From assembly GCF_000472445.1 (NCBI RefSeq), contig NZ_AXAJ01000008.1, positions 230,373 to 294,372 of the forward strand: DNA of 64,000 nt, written 5' to 3'. Shown piece by piece: positions 26,701 to 32,584 of this stretch. The position numbers and the translations under genes were made by a program. Each line of letters begins with the position of its first letter. Within the stretch, counting starts at the first letter, position 1. This DNA comes from Burkholderia sp. WSM2230 (GTDB lineage Bacteria > Pseudomonadota > Gammaproteobacteria > Burkholderiales > Burkholderiaceae). Below the pieces are notes generated by a model that did no database searches, was not told where the DNA came from, and was given only the letters and a program-made list of their open reading frames with translations.

Positions 26701-29700
26701 CAGACGGACCGCAGTTACGACGAGCAGGCAGTCGGTACGACCTTTACCGCCGGCGGCAGCGGTACGCTTGCCGCGCTCGGCGCCGACGCGAGCAAGGGCA
26801 ATGTCACGCTTACGGGCTCGTCACTGTCGACGGGAACCGGCGCGGCGAATATCGTCGCGACCGGCAACGTAAACATCAATGAAGCGCGCGAAGAGCACGA
26901 CAGCTACACGGCAACCGAGTCGAAGCGCGGCAGTACATTTCACGGTTCCACTACCGACACGAGCCAGGCCTCGCAGGCGAATATCGGTGTCGCGAGTACG
27001 GTGTCGGGCGACTCGGTCAACATCCGCGCGGGTAAAGACCTGACCGTGAAAGGCGCGACTGTGGCCGGCACGAACGACGTGAATCTTGCAGCGGGCGGTA
27101 ACGTCAGTATCACGACCTCGCAGGACACACAGACCACGTCGAGCTATTACCAGAAACACGAATCCGGCTTCGGCACGGGCGGCGGTATCGGGATATCGGT
27201 TGGCAGCCAGACGCAGACCAACACGGCCGGCACGTCGCAGGTGACGAACACGGGCAGCACGATTGGCTCACTGAATGGCAACCTCAACATCGTCGCGGGC
27301 AACGACCTGCATGTGACAGGTAGCGACCTGATTGCGGCGAAGAACGTCACAGGTACGGGCGCGAATGTGACCATCGACTCGGCGACGGATACGTACCACC
27401 ACGACGACAAGCAGACGGTCAGCAAGAGCGGCTTTACGCTCGCAATCAAGGCGCCGGTCATCGACGCGATATCGAACACGGTCGGTGAGGCGCACGCGGC
27501 AAGCCACAGTCAGGACGATCGTGCGGCGGCGTTGCATGGGATGGCGGCGGCAAGCGGCGCAGTGGATGCAGCGGGCGCAGCGGCTGGTCTTGTGGGCGCG
27601 CTGGCAAGCGGCGGGACGCCCGAAGCCAAGATAGAACTGAGCTACGGCAGCAGCCACAGTGAGAATACATACTCCGAGGACAGTAGGACGAATCGCGGCT
27701 CGAACGTAACGGCGGGCGGCACGGCCGCGTTTGTCGCGACCGGCAACGGCGCATCTGGCAACGGCGCCGGCAGCGGCAACGTGACAATCGCCGGCTCGAA
27801 CGTGAACGCCAACGACGTGATCCTGGCAGCAAAGAACCAGGTGAATCTCGTCAACACGACCGACACGGATTCGACGCGCAGCACGAACCAGTCGAGCAGC
27901 GCGAGCGTGGGTATTTCATACGGAACACAGGGCTTTGGCGTGTCCGCGTCGATGTCCAGGGCGCACGGCAACGCGAACAGCGACACGGCGATGCAGAACA
28001 ACACGCACGTGACGGCCGCGAACACCGCGACGATTATCTCGGGCGGCGATACGAACGTCATCGGTGCGAATGTCAACGGCCGTCAGGTGAACGCCGATGT
28101 TGGCGGCAACCTGAACCTCGCAAGCGTGCAGGACACGATGACCTCGGCCGCGCACCAGGAAAGCACAGGCGGTGGATTCGCGATCAGTCAGGGTGGCGGC
28201 AGCGCCAGCTTTAGCCACACGAATGCCAACGCGAGCGGCAGCTATGCGGGCGTGAATGAACAGGCGGGTATCCACGCGGGCGACGGCGGGTTCCATGTCT
28301 CGGTCACTGGCAATACAGACCTCAAAGGCGCGGTAATCGCGAGCGATGCCGACGCGTCGAAGAACACGCTTGCAACGGGTACGCTGACCTATAGCGACAT
28401 CCAGAACTCGTCGAGCTACAACGCGCATTCGGGAGGGATCGGCGGTGGCGTGACGACCGGCGATGGTGGCACGAACTACGGCACGCACGGTCCGGCCTCG
28501 ACATCGAACGGACCAAACGCGGGCGGCCCCGCGCCGATGCTCAGCCAGAACGATAACGGCAGTGACAGTGCGACGACGAAAAGCGGCATCAGCGCGGGCA
28601 CCATCAGCGTGACCGATGTGGGCCACCAGACGCAGGGCATCGCAAGCCTGAACCGTGACACGTCGAACACCAACGGCATGGTGGCGAAGTTGCCGGACGT
28701 GAACAACCTGCTGGATCGTCAGTCGGACATGATGGCCGCGGCCGGTGCGGCCGGCGAAGCCGTTTCACGACGGATTGGCGACTACGCGGACCGCAAAGCG
28801 AGAGACGCAGGCGGCGACGGCGGCGGCTGGCAGGAAGGCGGGACAAATCGCGCGATCATGCAGGCCGCGGGTGCCGCGCTCGTGACCGGGCTTGCAGGCG
28901 GTAATGCGCTCGGCGGCGCGGCGGGTGCGGGTATTGCGTCGATCGCGGCGGGCAACCTGAACAAGATGAGCGACGCGATTGCAGACTCGGATCCGACCGG
29001 GAACGCGAACATGAACCAGGCGCTTGGGAACATCGTGGCGAACGCAATCGCAACCGGTGCGGGTGCTGCGGTGGGCGGCAATGCGGGAGCGTTCTCGGGG
29101 TACAACGTTGACCGGTTCAATCGAATGCTCCACCCGGATGAAAAGAAACTCATTCACGACCTTGCCAACGGCGACGCCGACAAGGAACATCGTCTGGAAG
29201 CGGCTGGATGCGCGCTTGTTCACTGCGCGGCCGAATTTGCGCCGGGTACAGCGGAGTACGCCAGGTATTCAGCGCTGGAGCAGGAGGGAGCTGGCTACAC
29301 CCCCGAACGGGCTCAGTTGCAGAACTACAACGGCAGGTCTGTCTCGCTTGCGGGCTATGGTGGCATGGTGCGGCAAAGCTCGGGGGGATTGTTCCAATAT
29401 CCTGTAGCCGATTCGACCGCTGACAACAAGGCAATGCGGGCCGCAATGGAGGCCCAGCGCCCCGGGTCAGTTGACTATTTGACTGTCGAAGGTGGCGGAC
29501 TCGGGGTCGGCGGCGCATTAACTGTGAATCTTCATAACGGCAACGTTTACTTGTCGGCCTCAGGATCGGTGCCCGTCGTGCCAAGCGCGTCAATTGTTGG
29601 CGGTATGGTCGCTTCGAACCCCGGATTACCTGCGGGGCAGAAAGGAAGCAATACCGACGATTTTTTGGCGGGCGCATCTGCTGGAGGCGGTGCCTGCGCC

Positions 29701-29853
29701 TTCGGTGTCTGCGGGGGCGTGAACCACGGAATCGGCGGTGATACCGCCTTCGAGATAGGCGTAGGCGCCGGTGGGATAACCAAGGCGCTTAATCCTAGTG
29801 CGTATGGCGGCACAGGATACGGCAATCGTATTGGTAAATTACCTGCGTATTGA
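20716..29853 (+). CDS. Giant two-partner-secretion exoprotein (BcpA/CdiA/FhaB-like) with variable C-terminal tip
   Basis: The product has 3045 residues. The start is the ATG opening MNHRTYRLVFSRLRGMLVAV, the extended signal peptide region (ESPR) of large autotransported and TpsA proteins; the signal should be cut after about residue 72 (VTVA). Residues 73-330 form the TPS secretion domain (NSPTIVQTQQAGMI, ANGSGISVNGGGFINT). Long filamentous-hemagglutinin repeats follow to about 1280. A cysteine-containing, tyrosine-rich insert around 1300-1430 occupies the place of the CdiA receptor-binding region. A conserved segment near 1640 (SDYMLGALGLDP, QLTGRVYL) and a second repeat field follow, then an alanine/glycine-rich pretoxin region (about 2670-2795). 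The last 250 residues are the variable tip. The partner is the TpsB encoded at 32585-34339. The usual VENN or NxxLYN boundary motifs were not found. Confidence 0.93.
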   Translation: MNHRTYRLVFSRLRGMLVAVEETAAATGKGHGEISATRHPQMEASHTSRFALRSIVLAALVLLGAVPAVTVAQIVAAPGSGAQVMSTQNGLPQVNIARPSGAGVSVNSYSQFDVQRPGAILNNSPTIVQTQQAGMINGNPNFAAGQSAKIIVNQVKSSAASQINGYLEVAGQRAEVVIANGSGISVNGGGFINTSRAILTTGTPNYGADGNLAGFNVTGGNITVQGAGLNAGNVDQVDLIARAVQANAAIYVKNLNVITGANSVDHDTLNATPIVGSGPAPGVSIDVSNLGGMYANRIVLVGTENGVGVSTKGVLAAQAGDLTLTTAGKLVLAGQTSTSGNIAISAHDGIDNSGTTYAQQSVSANTSGALTSSGTLAAQQNTTATASSIVSTGTLGAGINSDGSIAPGGELNLSASGALTATGRNAAGGSATVEGASVNLAGSSTSAKGNLTLIATAGDLNNSGATTTAGGTLTASAAGTLTNDNGVLSSGAAQTVNAGALSNRSGQMVAGGALVENVAGAVSNAGGTMQAAGAFTASAGPFDNTAGRVASLNADGLSLSAAGLLNNGAGGTGVGAIGGNGNVTVQAGQIANAGSISAVQNLIAAAVQALFNSGTLAANVNVNASAGTTLSNANTIAAGRQAFISAATFDNSGGSASADQFTLAATNLVNHGGAITQTGSGVTTVNVAGTLDNVGGTLQTNSSNLALGPATLVNDNGTISSSGSGTLSVKVASLSNNGGTIATNGALTIDGGPNGGAVSNRGGTLAGQWSAALNVGSLDNSAGGYIGAQNVSVKDAGVLSNAGGTIQANDTLALSAQSVANDGGTIANGGSGATTVNAAGALTNTNNGLIGGNGDVSVTGASIDNSGGAITAAGATSVQSGSTLGNRAGMIQGTGNVTASAQGALDNTGGQIEADGANATMQVSGASLDNTNGRIANTGSGATTISAAAITNSNAGGVAGAGTIGGNGDLALNAQTLSSTGGAQIVSGHDLTLSIGQLADNTNATLSGAHNVTLNGPNAAIINAGGSIHGNGAIALDAASLDNTSGRIGNDTGSGGGIAIAAGTLANQNGAIGSDQDLSVTTNRLTGDGRIIAGNDGVVTVNGDYTLDGANRIQANHDLSFTTAGSFTNQGTLGAVNALTVNAANVDNQAGADLNSTNTTVNAAGWIANAGRIEGDSVTTHSASLTNTATVVGNTVTLNAGSIANTGTAAAIAAASQLNLYSPGDISNTGGANIFSLGDVNIAANDTRDANGLLANRSNSVTNDQSTIEAQGNIEVAAQTLTNTRPAPTVETVTTGVDTLHQTKRDKYMACATGNSDKGYCTQAMWDNGYIAPVSSTFAVSQIVTEQVGSNATDRMLVVNVNGQNKTIYYNTVTTNPDNTITVSYWDGYDPNVNYDPATEYASRNDAHKGYQRVEIARDTTTTTQQDQVSGPQAQQAQLIAGANLTLANVGTVNNAYSAIAAGSAIAIGSDAYGGTVVNNTGQTLYQYQKQDIVSTYAWNEDISRDVGTVVEPSIVLSPVAIGGTGGTIIANNAVQINATDINNTNVAAANSATGATGGTLGANGTVGGVTGGGAQTVNLATGQTQTINAPQSIAGPTGALNITLPSGGLYTFNTSPGASYLVVTDPRLTSYTSFISSDYMLGALGLDPSKIIKRLGDGAYEEQLVRNQITQLTGRVYLQGYTSNEDEYRALMTRGVNVAQQFNLEPGMALTAAQMDALTSDIVWLVSQTVTLPDGSMQQVLAPVVYLAHAHANDLQPTGALITADDVEIHATGSATNSGVIKGGTQTVISATNILNRGGTIGSSGENGTTVVSATNDLVNASGRIMGNRVAVLAGHNIVNTTLVDAVGVSSTAGNSRVSQTLLGAQGTIASTGDMVIAAGNDLLVHGANIAAGGNAQIAAGHDISVDTVQADTLQSVTKNANHHWEASGTVNETSAITSGGSLAMQSGNDMTFKGATVAAGGDMAVVAGGNLTATTVTNTATYNNVATDDKTRKQTDRSYDEQAVGTTFTAGGSGTLAALGADASKGNVTLTGSSLSTGTGAANIVATGNVNINEAREEHDSYTATESKRGSTFHGSTTDTSQASQANIGVASTVSGDSVNIRAGKDLTVKGATVAGTNDVNLAAGGNVSITTSQDTQTTSSYYQKHESGFGTGGGIGISVGSQTQTNTAGTSQVTNTGSTIGSLNGNLNIVAGNDLHVTGSDLIAAKNVTGTGANVTIDSATDTYHHDDKQTVSKSGFTLAIKAPVIDAISNTVGEAHAASHSQDDRAAALHGMAAASGAVDAAGAAAGLVGALASGGTPEAKIELSYGSSHSENTYSEDSRTNRGSNVTAGGTAAFVATGNGASGNGAGSGNVTIAGSNVNANDVILAAKNQVNLVNTTDTDSTRSTNQSSSASVGISYGTQGFGVSASMSRAHGNANSDTAMQNNTHVTAANTATIISGGDTNVIGANVNGRQVNADVGGNLNLASVQDTMTSAAHQESTGGGFAISQGGGSASFSHTNANASGSYAGVNEQAGIHAGDGGFHVSVTGNTDLKGAVIASDADASKNTLATGTLTYSDIQNSSSYNAHSGGIGGGVTTGDGGTNYGTHGPASTSNGPNAGGPAPMLSQNDNGSDSATTKSGISAGTISVTDVGHQTQGIASLNRDTSNTNGMVAKLPDVNNLLDRQSDMMAAAGAAGEAVSRRIGDYADRKARDAGGDGGGWQEGGTNRAIMQAAGAALVTGLAGGNALGGAAGAGIASIAAGNLNKMSDAIADSDPTGNANMNQALGNIVANAIATGAGAAVGGNAGAFSGYNVDRFNRMLHPDEKKLIHDLANGDADKEHRLEAAGCALVHCAAEFAPGTAEYARYSALEQEGAGYTPERAQLQNYNGRSVSLAGYGGMVRQSSGGLFQYPVADSTADNKAMRAAMEAQRPGSVDYLTVEGGGLGVGGALTVNLHNGNVYLSASGSVPVVPSASIVGGMVASNPGLPAGQKGSNTDDFLAGASAGGGACAFGVCGGVNHGIGGDTAFEIGVGAGGITKALNPSAYGGTGYGNRIGKLPAY
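29101..29853 (+). other. Tip 1: C-terminal toxin-like module of the exoprotein
   Basis: Residues 2796-3045. The entry segment YNVDRFNRMLHPDEKK, then LANGDADKEHRLEAAGCALV, is conserved in all three tip copies of the locus and acts as the boundary here. The second half is glycine-rich and hydrophobic (LGVGGALTVNLHNGNVY, DDFLAGASAGGGACAFGVCG, TAFEIGVGAGG). The pattern faintly recalls polymorphic toxin type 22, but I cannot confirm this. A glycine-rich, membrane-seeking tip together with a membrane-anchored immunity candidate suggests action at the inner membrane. Toxicity is inferred from position only. Confidence 0.65.
29167..29280 (+). repeat. Direct repeat copy 1 of the tip-module entry sequence
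   Basis: This 114-bp stretch matches 30398-30511 at 111 positions. A shorter part (to about the GCGGCC at 31665) recurs in the third copy. Weaker similarity extends upstream to about 29120. Both copies are read in the same codon phase, so recombination between them would join the exoprotein in frame to tip 2. Confidence 0.9.
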
Positions 29854-29868
29854 TTCGAGCGTATTTAC

Positions 29869-30309
29869 ATGCGAAATCTAAAAGTCTGGATTGGTGGGCT
29901 GCTTGTGCTGGTATTTGGATACATCTTTTTTCATGGCGTACTGCTCAAACAGCCAACCGATGTCTCGCGCAAGTTTAGTTTGATGAAGTCGGACATGGAC
30001 TACATGCTCGAGATGGGTGGGAAGGTGGTATTTCGAAAAGACTTGGATCGCGGAAGCGTAGCGTCGCTGACGCGAAACATCAGCGCCGACTCATGGACGG
30101 ATCAATTATTCGGCAGATATCAGATGGCGCTTGACGACCGAGGATGGAAAGTCAGACGGCACACCGACAGTGAAAAATGGCAGGCATGCAAACTCGGTGC
30201 GCTGGCGACGCTCGACATTAAGCCAGAATTCTTCCCTGCGCTCTCCACCAACACATATGAAGTGCGCTTCGAGTACAGCTCCGCGACGATCGGCGAGTGC
30301 GGCCCTTGA
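29869..30309 (+). CDS. Putative immunity protein 1 (membrane-anchored)
   Basis: The product has 146 residues, starting 15 bp after the exoprotein stop, exactly where a CDI immunity gene is expected. An N-terminal hydrophobic helix (about residues 6-25, VWIGGLLVLVFGYIFF) has few positive residues beyond it, giving a likely inner-membrane anchor with the remainder in the periplasm. The body aligns with the product at 31099-31536: LMKSDMDYMLEMGG against MVSDLDFMFKNG, the D-SW/STW motif, a RGW/KGW tryptophan, and a final CG. The gene is markedly lower in GC than the flanking core genes. I do not recognise a named immunity family. The function is inferred from locus order. Confidence 0.7.
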   Translation: MRNLKVWIGGLLVLVFGYIFFHGVLLKQPTDVSRKFSLMKSDMDYMLEMGGKVVFRKDLDRGSVASLTRNISADSWTDQLFGRYQMALDDRGWKVRRHTDSEKWQACKLGALATLDIKPEFFPALSTNTYEVRFEYSSATIGECGP

Positions 30310-31087
30310 TCGATACACTTCTGATAGTCAAGTCTGCACGGACCGCTACAATCGAATGCTCGACCCGGATGAAAAGCAGACAATCAAAAATCTGGCCAAC
30401 GGCGACGCTGACAAGGAACATCGTCTGGAAGCGGCTGGATGCGCGCTTGTTCACTGTGCGGCCGAATTTGCGCCGGGTACAGCGGAATACGCCAGGTATT
30501 CAGCGCTGGAGGCAGAGGGAGCTGGCTACACCACCGAACGGGCGCAACTGGAGAACTACAACGGCGCTTCATACTCGGCGGCAGGCTATGGCGGCATGGT
30601 GAGGCAAACGCCGGGCAGCAACTTGTTCAAGTACAGCACAGATGACATGCAGGCTGACCAAAAGTCGTCACTTGCAGCAATGGCGGCACAACGACCGGGG
30701 TCGGTCGATTATGTGACGATTCAATACGGTGCTGGCGTGGGCGGCGGCTTAACCATTAATACTCACAATGGAAACCTCTATTACGGTGCATCTGTTGCCG
30801 CATCGCGCTCGGTGGGCGGAGCCGTCACGGCAGGAGTTATAACCGATAACGTGGGTCAGAACCTGCCCGACAAGGGCAGGCTCACGGACGATTTTCTCTC
30901 TGGTCTGTCTGTTGGTGCAAGTGGATGCGCTTTCGGCGCATGTCTAGGTGCCAACCACAGCATCGGGGGATCAACCGCGTTTGAGTTCGGAGTGGGTTTG
31001 GACGGATTCACAAAGACACCTAATATTGACGGCAATGCTGCATCCGGCTACTCCGGCCATATTCCAAATCCACTCAAGAAACAATAA
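30310..31087 (+). pseudogene. Tip 2: orphan toxin-like module
   Basis: The frame is open through this region and encodes DRYNRMLDPDEKQ, LANGDADKEHRLEAAGCALV and a full-length tip homologous to tip 1 (RPGSVDYVTIQYGAGVGGG, DDFLSGLSVGASGCAFGACL, TAFEFGVGLDGF). It has no signal, no secretion domain and no good ribosome site; the first in-frame ATG inside the conserved part is at 30356. The open frame continues upstream out of phase through the immunity 1 gene. It is therefore a silent cassette rather than a normal gene, comparable to orphan CdiA-CT modules. The stop (TAA, 31085-31087) is followed 11 bp later by its own immunity candidate. Confidence 0.75.
30398..30511 (+). repeat. Direct repeat copy 2 of the tip-module entry sequence
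   Basis: This partner of 29167-29280 differs at three positions. It lies at the beginning of the orphan tip and gives homologous recombination a substrate for replacing tip 1 plus immunity 1 by tip 2. Confidence 0.9.
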
Positions 31088-31098
31088 AAGGACTGCGC

Positions 31099-31536
31099 GT
31101 GAAAAAATTTCCCACAAGGAATTTCATACTGCTGATGTTGTGGCTCCCGCTGATGATTTGGATTGTCGGGCGGACGCCCCCCCACACGATGGCAGAAGAA
31201 AAATTGAAGACAATGGTTTCGGATTTAGATTTCATGTTCAAGAACGGGGCAGTCCTGAGCCGATATGAAAATGCTAAAACCGGTGCCGCGCTTGCGCTTT
31301 ACAAGGTTGATGCTTCGACTTGGGACGAAAAAAAGGTGGTGATGCTCAAGGATTATCTTGCCGCTAAAGGTTGGACGTCTATGGAAGAAAATTCACACAT
31401 GTACGTAATGTGCAAAAACGAAATGAAAGCGTCGATCTCCAGGAAAGTTGACCATATTTTTGTGAATGGTTCGGAGAAAACTGCTTACTTGGTGAGCATG
31501 GAATTTAACGCAGGGACCAAAGACTATTGTGGCTAA
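31099..31536 (+). CDS. Putative immunity protein 2 (membrane-anchored)
   Basis: The product has 145 residues from a GTG at 31099 with AAAAGGA upstream. An N-terminal hydrophobic helix (about residues 9-24, FILLMLWLPLMIWIVG) should anchor it in the inner membrane. The rest is homologous to immunity candidate 1: MVSDLDFMFKNG, DASTW, KGW, a YVMC cysteine, and a final DYCG. The two have diverged strongly, as expected for variants specific to different tips. Low GC and runs of A suggest a foreign origin. It follows orphan tip 2, with which it should pair. Confidence 0.7.
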   Translation: MKKFPTRNFILLMLWLPLMIWIVGRTPPHTMAEEKLKTMVSDLDFMFKNGAVLSRYENAKTGAALALYKVDASTWDEKKVVMLKDYLAAKGWTSMEENSHMYVMCKNEMKASISRKVDHIFVNGSEKTAYLVSMEFNAGTKDYCG

Positions 31537-31539
31537 TCC

Positions 31540-31797
31540 ATGAACCGGTTCAATCGGCAGTTGCATGCCGATGAAAAGCAGGTGATCAAAAATCTGGCCA
31601 ACGGCGACGCCGACAAGGAACATCGTATGGAAGCGGCTGGATGCGCGCTTGTTCACTGCGCGGCCAGATGCGCTTTCGGCGCATGTCTAGGTGCCAACCA
31701 CAGCATCGGGGGATCAACCGCGTTTGAATTCGGAGTGGGTTTGGGCGGATTCACAAAGACACCTAATATTGACGGTAATGCCGTATTCGGCTACTGA
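31540..31797 (+). pseudogene. Tip 3: internally deleted toxin-like module
   Basis: An ATG three bases after the stop of immunity 2 opens an 85-residue frame. It joins the conserved entry segment (MNRFNRQLHADEKQ, LANGDADKEHRMEAAGCALV, HCAA) directly to the last part of the tip (RCAFGACLGANHSIGG to NIDGNAVFGY). Relative to tip 2, about 459 bp (30464-30922) are missing, an exact multiple of three, with the junction at 31665/31666. The 3' part is almost identical in DNA to tip 2. No immunity gene follows it. It is probably non-functional. Confidence 0.8.
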
Positions 31798-31823
31798 TTC
31801 TTCTTTAGTTAAAAACAACGGAC

Positions 31824-31850
31824 CCAGCCTTCAGGCTGGTCTTGTTCTTT
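31824..31850 (+). terminator. Possible terminator after the tip array
   Basis: The inverted repeat CCAGCC-TTCA-GGCTGG (31824-31839) is followed by TCTTGTTCTTT. The short stem and interrupted T-run make it a weak candidate. Confidence 0.4.
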
Positions 31851-31879
31851 CAACGTCGTGAATGAGAGAAGTGTCGCAT

Positions 31880-31945
31880 TGGGCATCAGAGACCAATTCA
31901 TCAATGGAAGTCAAGAGGCTGGCGGCTCTGCCGCTAACAGCCCGG
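31880..31945 (+). pseudogene. Degenerate duplicate of the 5' end of tpsB
   Basis: Bases 31912-31943 match 32597-32628 (the start of tpsB) at 30 of 32 positions. Weaker similarity extends upstream over the GCATCAG and ATCAATG region that corresponds to the tpsB ribosome site and start. The remnant encodes KRLAALPLTA, the tpsB signal-peptide core, then loses similarity near 31960. It shows that an earlier recombination or duplication reached into tpsB. Confidence 0.8.
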
Positions 31946-32030
31946 CATCGCTCACGTGTGTTCAGCAGGTGCAAACTGCTGGATGCCAGCGGTGAACCTG
32001 GTCGCTCTACTTGTAGAACCACCGGGCGAG

Positions 32031-32058
32031 CAAGCCAGCGCGAGTAGGCTTGTTTTTT
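32031..32058 (+). terminator. Rho-independent terminator upstream of the lipoprotein gene
   Basis: CAAGCC (32031-32036) pairs with GGCTTG (32047-32052), followed by six T residues (32053-32058). It lies between the tip array and the lipoprotein remnant, so tpsB may need its own promoter or read-through. Confidence 0.65.
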
Positions 32059-32127
32059 CATGTCATAACATCAGCATGTGGTGAAACGGAGGATGCGTGC
32101 GGATAGTGCAACTTAAGGAAGTCGTTT

Positions 32128-32482
32128 ATGTTTAAGAAAAGTTTGATGATTTTGGTTGTAACCGCACTGTCGGGTTGTGCCTTCAATTCGGGAGAGAGGA
32201 GCGGCAATCTCAAACTTGAAAACGCCACTCAGGAATCGTTGGCTAGTCAGTTCAAGGCTGACGTTGCAACCAGAGACGACGTAGTCGGCCGGTTGGAGCC
32301 TCCTGATAGGAAGATAACAGCGGGGGTCTATGGACGTCTGGACATATTCATATAAATCGAGTGCCTACCTAATGGTTGCGTTTGCAGCCGTACCGACGGG
32401 AGCCAGCAAGGTCGCGAATTTCTATTTTGACGATAAAACCGGCGTGCTGAAAAAGGTCGAACTCGACGAGCATCGAGGGTAG
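32128..32482 (+). pseudogene. Frameshifted small lipoprotein gene in the bcpO position
   Basis: The ATG at 32128 has AAGGAAG upstream and encodes a signal peptide with lipobox LSGC (cysteine 17), then DVATRDDVVGRLEPPD. The frame ends at 32353-32355. A different frame, entered at the G-run 32322-32326, continues with MDVWTYSYK, a short hydrophobic part and NFYFDDKTGVLKKVEL to a TAG at 32480-32482. Together these give the layout of an OmlA/SmpA-like lipoprotein (T-x-DDV-x-x-L then W-x-Y). One extra G in the run explains the break. A small lipoprotein gene, bcpO, lies at this place in Burkholderia bcpAIOB loci. A sequencing error cannot be excluded. Confidence 0.7.
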
Positions 32483-32584
32483 GGCGTTACGAACCAACCG
32501 ATAGCGACGTCGCTCCAATTCCTCAAAAAAACGGCGGGGAGACCACTTCCCGCACCACTGGCAGCATCAGGGAGCAAATCACCA

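Noticed and set aside
21000..28500. CRISPR-like or satellite repeats suggested by many similar strings
   Set aside because: They are degenerate coding repeats of the hemagglutinin type (GGxLxxxG, NxGGxI), not evenly spaced identical repeats with spacers.
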